Of a stretch of 64,000 nucleotides of DNA, positions 1 to 11,915 are shown in pieces. The stretch comes from Siphonodentalium dalli (Eukaryota; Mollusca; Scaphopoda; Gadilida; Siphonodentaliidae): contig CP136063.1 of NCBI GenBank assembly GCA_032622095.1, forward strand, positions 267,337,426 to 267,401,425, read 5' to 3'. The notes under the pieces were generated by a model. That model searched no databases. It was not told the DNA's origin and saw only the letters and a list, made by a program, of their open reading frames with translations. The position numbers and the translations under genes were made by a program. The stretch's first letter is position 1, and every line of letters begins with the position of its first letter.

Positions 1-1968
1 GAATGGAATGTTCTTCCTTGACTGCAATTCAGATTTTTTTAAATGGGGTCACCTGGTCAAATAGGGGCCAAGCGAAGGACAGTTTCCCTCTTAATATACC
101 AGGTTAAATAGGGTGGGACCAGGGACATAACTATATGTCTTTATAGTAATTCTTAAAATGTCTTCTCAAGAGAGTTTGGACTATTTAGCTTACATATAGT
201 ATGGAGGTATCAGGAGGATTCTTTAGTGACTAGATTCAGATTTGTTAAAATGAGGTCAACCTGTCAAGAAATTGCAGGCTATGGGGAGTTAACACTTTTG
301 TGTCTAATAAAATCATCGAAATACCAAATTCATTAAAACATCTACCTTGGAACCACCTGACTGATTGGTCTGACATACATGTACATGTATTGTATTTTGG
401 GTCCATGGATAATTGGGCTTCAAACATATCTAAATGGTTTTAGAAAAAGGCGCTTGTGAGATTGGAAATTTCCAACAATTGAGAAAGTTTGAGGTGTCAG
501 TTGTGAAATTCCAACCTAAGACTTGGGAGTCTGGAGCCCGGTCGGGAGGGGACTTGTTGAGCTGGAGGAAGGGGGTGATCAGTAGTGTACAGTTGGCAAT
601 TTCAAGGTGGATTTTCACCAATCTACATACTTGAAGTCTCTCTAGCCACATATCCTGTTTAAATCTACTTCTTTTAAAGTTATTATGAAAAGTGCTGACT
701 GTTTTGGTCTCCAGAGTCCCAGTCTTATCAGTCTTTGCAGTCTGGTGTGCGACCCCACAGTCATTGACTGTCTTGTTTATAGACTTTTTGCGTTTATCAG
801 TTCATTAGTTTGGGAAAGATTAACCCCATTCTATCCGATTTCATAACTCAAATATTTCCATTGATTATGTTTATAGTTCTTGGCATAGTTTATGATAACA
901 CACCCCTAACCTGCATATATAGTGAGGGTCATTTGCTTAAAATTTTTAACATCCTCCACCAATCCTGTTGACACAATGTGATAACTAAATATTTTTCACA
1001 CAATCACTATGTTAATGATGACACATTCTTCACCTGTATAGATTTTGGTATTGATTGAATGGTTTTGAAAATATTAACCATTACTTTAATTGTATTTCCA
1101 CTGTTTACATGAACATATATTATATCTTTCCAATGATCAGCTTAGAAGAAAATTAACCCACCCCATTCCATAGTCATACAGTATGCTATCCAATGTAATG
1201 AATCTAATATTTTCAATCTGACCAATCTCATATCCTTCCTCTAGCTATCTGAAAATTCTGCGTTAAAACATTTTATATCCAATCATTATCAATCATTTTA
1301 TATCCAGGTCTATACATCCCTCACTTGTATAGTTGTTCAGGTATTGATTGGTTTTTGAATGGGAAATATTAACCTTTTTCTCCCATCTAAATGATCCCAT
1401 GAATTTTTAATATGCAGCTAACACAAAACATAATAAAAAAATAACAATAATAAAAAACATAGTATGTTATGTCTCACATTCCAATGTAATAAGCAAATGA
1501 ACAGAGTTGCTATGATGTTTATGAAAATGAGACAATGACTCGAGTCATAAACTCATTTTATTATAATTACCATGTTTTTTGCATCGTTCATAGAGCAGAT
1601 GGGTGTATTTTGCACTAATCCATGGCACAAATTAATTCATTTGTTGCATATATTCTGTTGAGTATAAAAGGAGATGGTCCCATAAATGGCCGGATTTAGT
1701 GTACAACCCCCTTTCAACAGATGATTGCATTCCAAGCAACTGCTCTGCTACTCCCACTATGATTGACTGGATCTATTCATATAAAAATGTACCGTATCTA
1801 AATAAGGCCAGTATTCCTAATCATGTGCTAAATTCTTATATTCCAATAAAAAATGATTGATTCTAATCCTAGAAATAACTGGCCTGTTATAGTCATTGAC
1901 CCACAAAAAGTTTAAATAATTATGACAAGCTGAAAGCTTTTCAATGACCCAGTTTTGTAATACATGTA
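1..1968. other. non-coding stretch, no gene seen
   Basis: AT-rich sequence with stops in all frames. I see no exon with convincing splice signals, no RNA gene and no terminal-repeat element. The 5' exon(s) of the TTC39-like gene should lie here or left of the window, but I could not pick one out. Confidence 0.5.
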
Positions 1969-2349
1969 CCCTGCTGGACAAAACAAGTGTTCACTTAACT
2001 GTGGTGCGGTTAGCGTTGCCACCGCGCCCGAAATGCAACTACACCACGGTTCCACCGGCTAACTACAGTTGGGCTGTGGTGTAATTGCCATTCGGCATGG
2101 TGTAGTTGCCACGGTCTACTTTCATCAAACTGAAAAAAAGACAATACAAACCAGAAATCTAACCACGGTGTACATGTACATGCCATTCGACCGCGAAGGT
2201 AGTTGCCTTTTGGCCGCAGTTAAATTGCCGTTTGGCCGCAGTGTACTTGCCGTTCGGCCGCGGTGCTCAACTGCAGTTACAAAATCTGACACTGCGGCCG
2301 AACGGCAAATACACCACAGTGCCATGGACACTTGTTTTGTTCAGCGTGG
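1969..2349. mobile_element. GC-rich TA-flanked MITE, copy 1
   Basis: A 381 bp element bounded by an imperfect terminal inverted repeat of about 25 bp starting CCCTGCTGGACAAAACAAGT, with TA on both sides (1967-1968 and 2350-2351). The interior is built from degenerate copies of a roughly 20 bp motif (gccgttcggccgcggtgta), in both orientations, which makes it much more GC-rich than its surroundings. It has no coding capacity. A second copy is at 40298-40677. The TA duplication suggests a Tc1/mariner-type mobiliser, by inference only. Confidence 0.8.
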
Positions 2350-2449
2350 TATACAGGAATGAGTTTCTTTGAAGAATGATGACACTTTGTAGTACCGGTA
2401 TATTGGGCATTTACTGTGATATTTTGTTGACAGTCAGTAGATTTTAAAA

Positions 2450-2765
2450 TGTTTTAAAGTCATATTATGGTAATGTTCGGGTGCATGAAATTGATATGTT
2501 AACACGCAGAGTGACATCGCCGAAAATTTGAAAGAAATAGACCATGCCACTCCATAGAAGACATCGTCTGAACTATGCTCAGATGCAACAATGGGCAATA
2601 AACTACATGTAACACAAATGATCTTCATTGCCACCAAGAGTTATTGCAATTAATTTATAAGAATGACAGTGTGTGTTTGATCAATTTGGATTAATATTCT
2701 TACAAAATAATTACTTTGAGCAAAATTATTCTCAATTTCTATTTGATCACCCTGCCGGTGTATTG
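2450..2765. repeat. dispersed repeat, copy 1
   Basis: About 315 bp that align in the same orientation with 5697-6055. Shared blocks include catcgccgaaaattt, actccatagaa and tttctatttgatcaccct. The second copy carries extra internal bases. The family is not recognised. Confidence 0.75.
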
Positions 2766-3277
2766 AGATGAAGTATGGGATATACAATTTGTGAAAACTC
2801 TAGATTGGCTACATGTACGTACAGTTATAAGGGATGTTCAAACCTTTGATGTTCTTCTTAATGCTAGACATACCAGTATGGCTATCATAACAGAAAACGT
2901 CACAAGTTAGTTTGCAATTGTTGAGGAAACAACTTACTGTTGACAAGTGACCATTTTGTCATAACTCCAGAATGAATACATACTGGTACTGAAATTGACT
3001 TGGAGGCAACGTTACATGACCATGAAGAAAGTCTAGAAGCCGCTATTTCTCACAGTTTTAAATAGTATTCAGGCACACCAAGTCGTCACCAAGATACGCC
3101 ATATTTTATGGCCTGTTACGATGTACATGTATCTCAGCATTCTATATCTTGATTCACTGATGTAGCAGTTATATCTCCCATCCCTATTACTCAGTCTGTA
3201 TCTCAGGTGTTTATCTACATGTATATAGAGCAATGTTTGACATTGATTACTAATCCCCTTATTGTTCTTCATTTCAG

Positions 3278-3309
3278 AAGTTTGAAGATGCTGCTTTGAA
3301 CATCCCAAG
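3278..3309 (+). CDS. TTC39: TTC39-like exon 1 of window (32 nt)
   Basis: A polypyrimidine tract and acceptor (tgttcttcatttcag) precede 32 nt encoding KFEDAALNIP plus AG, followed by the donor AAG|GTATGG. TTC39 proteins carry a similar FEDALxKIP block just before the ALxLFL helix. The exon ends in phase 2, and the next recognised exon needs exactly two preceding bases (AG plus C gives Ser). A mini-exon this short can arise by chance, so confidence is lower than for the other exons. The 5' neighbour is unknown. Confidence 0.68.
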
Positions 3310-6300
3310 GTATGGCTATTTCTTTAATTTTCCATCTTAAAACCCTTTCGAATCTCAAAATTATGTATACATAATTTGGTAAGAGCTATCTCAAAACTAC
3401 CGGTGCCTACGGTACATGGAAGATTTCTGAACAAATTTGTTGATAAAATGCTGAAAATAAATGTTTTGTTCTTTATATCAGTGGATGTGTAAAAATTGCA
3501 TCTGTAAACCATGGTGAGAAAATCTAGAGCTGTCGTCGCTCTGAAAGTTTTATTGGCTCCACTTGACAAGTTTGAACTATTGTTATGGGTTGGCGTCTGT
3601 CTCCCATGCATGCAGGAGTCTGTGATCTGTCAACAATTTCCTTTAGCACACCCTACAGGTCACATATGTCAGCCAATGGTTACCAAACTTCATATATATC
3701 TTTGGGGTGGTCTTGTTTAAAAAAACATGACTACCAGCAGCCATCTTGGATTTTACTATTTGCATGAATAAATACTTTGGCTCACTACTCTGCAGACCAC
3801 TTGTCTCTAATTCCGATCGTCACAAAACTTTATATGGATCTCCTGAGTGAAGTCCAGATGGGAGCCAGAACTACCGGTATGACTAAATCTTTTGGATCAC
3901 CCTACAGACCATGTTCTTCATCCGATCGCCACCAAATTTCATTTGGATCATCTGGGTGATCACTAGATGGAGCCATCATATTTTTCTGAATTTCGTTCAT
4001 AAAACATGGCTGCCAGTGGCCATCTTGGATTTCACTCTTTACATGACTAAATATTTTGGCATAACCTTACAGACCGCATTCTTCATCTGATCGCCACCAG
4101 ATATGGATCTTCTGGGTGACTACTAGATGGGAGCCATAAAAAATTTCCAAATTAAAAAAAAAACATGGCTGCTAGTGGCCATCTTGGATTTCACATTTGA
4201 ATCCATTGGCACACCCTGCAGCCCACATTTATTGGAGAATTTGTTTTTGAAAATTTACAGGCATGTTCAGGAACTTCTCTAGATGGGAGCTATCAAATTT
4301 GTACAATATTTGATAAAAAATGTGAAATTCATCTCGTAAGTGACCATGTTGAAGCACGTCTAATTTGCACGTCTGAACTGCAGACAAATTTCTGGAAGTC
4401 GCCCACAAGTAAATGGACGACAATTCCTGGCTACATACTCATTAATGAGAACCTGTCAGAACACTGTGTTAGTTGAGATTGTAATTGCGATGTAACCAGG
4501 TAGAATCAACCATATGGCTTTTAGCGATGTCTGCTTCAATTTCTTTCAGAATAATGCAATAATAAGCATTCTTTTCCCGTCAAACGGTTCACTAGTGATC
4601 AGCGTTAACCCTTTACCCAACAAACCGGCCAAAACCGGCCAAATAAAGCTTCAACAGCCTAAAATATCTTCGGTCTGTCTCAATAGAACCATACAAATAT
4701 GGATATCATTGGGAACCGGCTCATTGACCACATTGTGATGGTTACAGTTATGCCCTGTGCCAATGCATTCTCTTATATATGCGAGTCGACCATAGGTTGC
4801 CTCGCATATATAAGAGAATGCATTGGCCTAAAAAAATCTTTTTTTAACACTTTTTACCATTTTATCTTACATTCTTTAACAATTTTATAATTTTTAATGT
4901 GTTAAGCCAATGCATTCTCTTATATATGCGAGGCGACCTATGGTCGACTCGCATATATAAGAGAATGCATTGGCACAGGGCCCTTCTGTTGGGTAAAGGG
5001 TTAAAAGGGACCCACTGCCCCTATAGCGGAAACCCTGCATAATGGATTTCCCTCCAATTGTTCAGATTAGCCAAAGACCACAACAATGGCACATTTAGAA
5101 AAGGTACATTTTCTTAATAGCATCATTGTGCCCCACCAGCATCATAACCATATAGCAGGACTACTTAAACAGGGTGATTACATATGTATTTATCTTTACT
5201 GAATACTCATTGAGTTGTATTTCCCGCAGGTCCCCTGGCATTACAACTCCACCATGAGTACAGTAATGCCCTAATTAATCGACTCCTTTAACCACAGCAG
5301 AATTATGGGTAACTTTTCAGGATATAGTCGGAAATATGGCTTGTTGCCATTCATGAATGGCAACAAGCCATATTTCCGACTAAATCCTGAAAAGTTACCC
5401 ATAATTCTGCTGTGGTTAAAGGAGTCGATTAATTAGGGCATTACTGTATACACCTTAGTGTGTATACTCATGGTGGGGTTGTCACGCCAGGGGACCTGTG
5501 GTAGTTCCCTGAGAAAATGTTCAGATAATAAATTCAACATTTGTTGAACTTATTATCTGAACATTTCCCACCAAAGAATATGAATCCTTCTATACATGTA
5601 TTATCATTTGGTCTGTTCGTCGTCTGCTCATTTTTCCTGAAATCCCTCCAGCTGAAGAATTGACTATTCCAATGTATAGAAATAAATGAACGACTTTAAA
5701 GACATATTATGGACTTGTCGGGTGCGTGAAATTGATAAGTTAGTACTCAGGCGCTATGCCAACCAGTGGAATGTAGCATTCTACTAACATCGCCGAAAAT
5801 TTCAAAGAAATCGACCATACCACTCCATAGAAAACATCGTCTGAACTACGCCCAATTGTAAATATTTACATCTCGATTCGGGATGCAACTATCGGCGATA
5901 ATCTAACACAAATGATTTCGCCATCGAGAGTCGTTGCATTTAATTAATATATAAGAATGACCATGTGTATTGTCAATTTGGATTAAAATTCATATCAAAT
6001 GACTAATTTGAGCAAGATTATTCTTAATTTCTATTTGATCACCCTACCGGAGTGCTTCACATCACTTTAATATTATACAGGTATATAGTAATCAACTTGT
6101 CTGTCTGTCCCTTTGTCTGTCGGTCTGTAGATGCAACGTTGTCTTTTTCTTTTAAACTTGGCATAGGCATTTACCTTTATGTCAACCTGTGCCCCTGCAA
6201 TTATGAGCTAGATCCGACTTTTTCAGTGGAATTATCCCCCTTTTTTTACTTAGAATGTTTGCAACATGCATATTAAAACACAGTCGTTTATTTTTTTCAA

Positions 6301-9300
6301 AAGACAAATAAGTGAATATGCCTAATTTAATGTAGCCAAATTGCACTGGGGGAGGGGTGGTGGTATTCTTAGTGGGGGAGGGGTGGTTGTATTCTTAGTG
6401 TGGGGAGGGGTGGTGGTTTTCTTAGTGGGGGAGGGGCAGTGGTATTCTTAGTGGGGGATGGTGGTGGTATTATTGCAGGGAGGGGTGGTAGTATTCTTAG
6501 TGGGGGAGGGGCCATGACATTCTTAATGGGGAGGGGCAGTGGTATTCTTAGTGGGGGAGGGGTGGTGGTATTATTACTGCAGGTAGGGGCAGTAGTATTC
6601 TTCGTGGGGGAGGGGCCATGGCATTCTTAATGGGGAGTGGTAGTGGGGGAGGGGTGGTGGTATTATTAGAGGGGAGAGCTGGAGGTATTCTTAGTGGGGG
6701 AAGGGAGTCGTATTCTTAGTGGGAGAGGGGCAGTGGTATTCTTAATTCTTAGTGGGGGAGGGGCAGTGGTATTCTTAGTGGGGGAGGGGTGGTTGTAGGA
6801 TATTTTTTTTTATTTCAATATACACATATTAATGCATGATATATTGGTATTATTAGAGGAGAGGGCTGGAGGTATTCTTATTGGGGGAGGGGTCGTATTC
6901 TTAGTTGGGGAGGGGCAGTGGTATTCTTAGTGGGGAGGGGCGGTGGTATTCTTAGTGGGAGAGGGGTAGTGGTATTCTTAGTGGGAGAAGGGTAGTGGTA
7001 TTCTTAGTGGGAGAAGGGCAGTGGTATTCTTAGTGGGGAGGGGCAGTGGTATTCTTAGTGGGGAGGGGCAGTGGTATTCTTAGTGGGGAGGGGCAGTGGT
7101 ATTCTTAGTGGGGAGGGGCAGTGGTATTCTTAGTTGGGGAAGGGTAGTGGTATTCTTAGTGGGGAGGGGCAGTGGTATTCTTAGTGGGGAGGGGCAGTGG
7201 TATTCTTAGTGGGGAGGGGCAGTGGTATTCTTAGTGGGGGAGGGTAGGTGGTATTCTTAGTGGGGAGGGGCAGTTGTATTCTTAGTGGGGAGGGGCAGTG
7301 GTATTCTTAGTATTCTAAGAATACCACTGCCCCTCCCCACTAAGAATACCACTGCCCCTCCCCACTAAGAATACCACTACCCTTCCCCAACTAAGATTTC
7401 CTCTTGGTATATAGACGGCACAGGTCTAGAGCCACTGCGGACAGACTGCTTGAGATCTGCGACGAAGGCATCAACCATAACCTGTTAAAAATAAATAAAA
7501 TTAGATTTGATGTCTATTTTTTGTATATAGATATATCAGTTAAATATTATTATAAATTAGAACGCTCTTTATTGTCTGGCGTTTTGTTTAGAGAAGAATG
7601 GATGCTCTTTATAAGAATTTGAAATAAGGAAATGCATGTGTCGTACCTGGTCAGAATCGGCTAGATGGTTGTGTTGACTCATTGAAGAACTAACTATCTC
7701 GTTCTTTGTGTTGATGGTGGCACCACAGCCATTCTTACAACACACCCAGTGGACATTCTCGGATCGACGTGATTTGATGCGGAATTTGAAGTCGTTGAAG
7801 ACCAGGTGTTTGTCTCCTCGATCGTTGGCGATGAAGAATACATTTACTTGAGAACTTGCCATGATGAAGATAGAACATTGAATATGATCAACTTTGGAGA
7901 GACATGGGGTTTTTATAGCTCAATACGATCGCTCAATACGAATAACAGTTTACTACTATTTCACTGAGTGAACATGAAAATCGCTCATCTGATGACGACT
8001 CATGTGAAATGTGTTTAGCGGCATGCTAAAACAACATTGCAAACGGGAGCCGAAAAAACGGTTATTTAATTAATACAGACTATAGGCGCGACGATCACAC
8101 CTTGCCGGCGATCTTTTTGCAGGCTCGTCGGCAAAGTGAGAATAAGCCGGGTGGTGGTATTATTAGTGGGGGAGGGCAGTCGTATTCTTAGTGGGAGAGG
8201 GGCAGTGGTATTCTTAGTGGGGGAGGGGTGGTTGTATTATTAGTGGGGAGGGCTGGAGGTATTCTTAGTGGGGGAAGGGAGTCGTATTCTTAGTGGGAGA
8301 GGGGCAGTGGTATTCTTAGTGGGGGAGGGGTGGTTGTATTATTAGTGGGGAGGGCTGGAGGTATTCTTAGTGGGGGAAGGGAGTCGTATTCTTAGTGGGA
8401 GAGGGGCAGTGGTATTATTAGCGTGGAGGGGCAGTGGTATTCTTAGTGGGGGAGGGTTGGTGGTTTTCTTAGTGGGAGAGGGGCAGTGGTATTCTTAGTG
8501 GGGGAGGGGTGGTGGTATTATTAGAGGAGAGGGCTGGAGGTACATGTATTCTTATTGGGGGTGGGGAGTCGTATTCTTAGTGGGAGAGGGGCAGTGGTAT
8601 TCTTAGTGGGGAGGGGTGGTGGTATTCTTAGTGGGGAGGGGCAGTGGTATTCTTAGTGGGGAGGGGCGGTGGTATTCTTAGTGGGGGAGGGTTGGTGGTT
8701 TTCTTAGTGGGAGAAGGGCGGTGGTAATCTTAGTGGGGAGGGGCAGTGGTGTTCTTAGTGGGAGAAGGGCAGTGGTAATCTTAGTGGGAGAGGTGCAGTG
8801 GTATTCTTAGTGGGGAGGGGTTGTGGTATTCTTAGTGGGAGAGTGGCAGTGGTATTCTTAGTGGGGAGGGGTGGTGGTATTCTTAGTGGGGAGGGGCAGT
8901 GGTATTCTTAGTGGGGAGGGGCGGTGGTATTCTTAGTGGGGGAGGGTTGGTGGTTTTCTTAGTGGGAGAAGGGCGGTGGTAATCTTAGTGGGGAGGGGCA
9001 GTGGTGTTCTTAGTGGGAGAAGGGCAGTGGTAATCTTAGTGGGAGAGGGGCAGTGGTATTCTTAGTGGGGAGGGGTTGTGGTATTCTTAGTGGGAGAGGG
9101 GCAGTGGTATTCTAACTATTCTTAGTGGGGTGATGGGTGGTGGTATTCTTAGTGGGGGGGGTTGGTGGTTTTCTTAGTGGGAGACGGCAGTGGTATTCTT
9201 AGTGGGGAGGGGCAGTGGTGTTCTTAGTGGGGAGGGGCAGTGGTATTCTTAGTGGGAGAAGGGCGGTGGTATTCTTAGTGGGAGACGGCAGTGGTGTTCT

Positions 9301-11884
9301 TAGTGGGGAGGGGCAGTGGTATTCTTAGTGGGGAGGGGCAGTGGTGTTCTTAGTGGGGAGGGGCAGTGGTATTCTTAGTGGGGAGGGGCAGTGGTATTCT
9401 TAGTAGGAGAAGGGCGGTGGTATTCTTAGTGGGGAGGGGCAGTGGTATTCTTAGTGGGGAAGGGTTGGTGGTATTCTTAGTTGGGGAGGGGCAGTGGTAT
9501 TCTTAGTGGGGAAGGGCAGTGGTATTCTTAGTGGGGAAGGGTTGGTGGTATTCTTAGTTGGGGAGGGGCAGTGGTATTCTTAGTGGGGGAGGGTTGGTGG
9601 TATTCTTAGTTGGGGAGGGGCAGTGGTATTCTTAGTGGGGGAGGGGCAGTGGTATTCTTAGTGGGGGAGGGGCGGTGGTATTCTTAGTGGAGGAGGGGCA
9701 GTGGTATTCTTAGTGGGGAGGGGTAGTGGTATTCTTAGTGCCATATAGTGGGGGAGGGGCAGTGGTATTCTTAGTGGGGAAGGGGCAATGGTATTCTTAG
9801 TGGGGGAGGGTCAGTGGTATTCTTATTCGCATTGGGACAGTCTCATTTCTAGTTTCCAGTTTCTAGTTTCCACAATAAAATGGTGTCTAATAAACATTGA
9901 GTGTAACAATAAGAAGATAAAGAAATGTTTTGTAAGGTTGAGATGACAGCATTCTGTATAACGTACAGTAATGCCATAAGTAATCGACTCCTTAACCACA
10001 GCAGAATTATGGGTAACTTTTCAGGATTTAGTTGGAAATATGGCTCGTTGCCATTCATTGGAAAGCTCTCAGGGAGAGCTTTCCGATGAATGGCAACAAG
10101 CCATATTTCCGACTAATTCCTGAAAAGTTACCCATAATTCTGCTGTGGTTAAGGAGTCGATTACTTAGGGCATTACTATATGTAATGTATGTACTACTAA
10201 AGTTGTTGTGGAGGATCAATTACTACTAAGGTTGTTGTGACATCATGGAGGATCGACTACATGTAACCATGATGTAGGTAGTGAGAATACAAATTCACAT
10301 ATCAGTTTAGTCTCATGTATTAACCTTGCCATGACTGGAGCTTCCTGAAATTTTTCTAAAACCCTACAGGTGTCAATGCAATCTCTTATATATGTGACTC
10401 TCCCATAGGGAGCCTCGCACACAAAAGAGAATACATTAGCCTAACAATATTTAACTTGACCTTGTAAGCCAGTGAATTCTCTTATATATGCGAGGCTCCC
10501 TATGGGAGACTCATATATATAAGAGAATGTGCTGGCACAGGATCTTAATGCTTCACCAACTCAGCTCCCACCATGAAAGGGTTTAACATCCTTTTCAGTT
10601 TTCTTGCAGATTGTGCAGAGTTTTTAGGGATCTGATTAATATCTACATGTACTATTATAACTGAATGGCAGTTTACATTTAGTATAGAAAGGGTTAAAGT
10701 TTTAACCATTTAATGACGGGAGCTGCACTGTTGCAGCATTAAAGATCCTGTGCCAGTGCATTCTCTTATATATACAAGTCTCCTATAGGGAGCCTCGCAA
10801 TATCAAGATAAATATAGTTAGGCCAATGTATTCCCTTATATATGCAATGCTGCCTATGCAAGACTCGCATATATAAGAGAATGCATTGGCACAGGGTTTT
10901 CGCAAAATTTTAGGAAGCTCCAATAATGGAAGGGTTAAAAAGCCATTTGTATTTGAATTCCTATGCACACTGACTCTGCGGGTGATGTAAATTTGTTATT
11001 CACAAATAATGTGTGCATTCCATATAAAACAAATGAGATCTTGGGCATCATTACTTATTTACATGTTAGCATGTTGTTGATGCTGCATATTACATAAGAT
11101 AAGGGAGGCAAATAATACCAGTATTGCAAAATTGTATAGTTGTAGACTAATGTCATTAATTATTGGTATTGCCAGACTTTCTTTGGATACTTCATGTTTT
11201 GTAGGGACCAGGGACATGACTAGGGGGTCACCATTGTGGGGGGGGGGTGCCCCCTTGGAATTTACCACTGCCCCCCTCCCCCACTCCTTGAACAGACCAA
11301 GATTTCCAAGTCCAAGAAACTCCATTTCTTCCTTGAGTTGGAGTTTTCCAACTGGTACTTTAAACCTTTCTAACTGTTAGAAATTTACAACCTAACACAC
11401 CCCCTATGCACACCCCCTATGGATGCAAATATCCAACTCATTGACATCTTGCCATCATGTAGAACTTGCTTTTTAAGGAACCAACAATGTATTATTTTAT
11501 AACTGAGTGGGAGAAACCATTTCGAAAAAAAGGGTGAAGGCTTCACCATCCATTTTTAGTCCAAGTGCACATACCAGGATAGATAATGCTATAAATCTCT
11601 ATTCTGGCTACGCCCGTAAAGAATAGAGATCATATTCCACAAGTTCAAAACCTGGGAACTTTTTGATGTTCTGACCTGTTCTGACAGGGAACTTTATAAC
11701 TTTGAAAAGACAACTCAGAACAACTTTGTTAATATTTGTTCTTCTATAATCTACTTCAGAAAAGAGGTACCAAATCTATTTTGCGATATCGACTTAATTT
11801 CACAATTTGCCCAGAAGAAATTCCATGATTGGCAAAGCAAAATCAGCTCATGGAACATGTAATAATTAAGGTAAATCATTCAAA

Positions 11885-11915
<31 letters not shown>

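Noticed and set aside
4514-4890. Small ORFs over the MITE at 4609-5000 (and similar frames at 13113-13418, 37322-37579, 49447-49720, 58693-58947)
   Set aside because: Translations of MITE hairpins (SYICESTIGRLAYIRECIGL). The one starting at 58693 begins with genuine exon 7 but runs on into intron and MITE.
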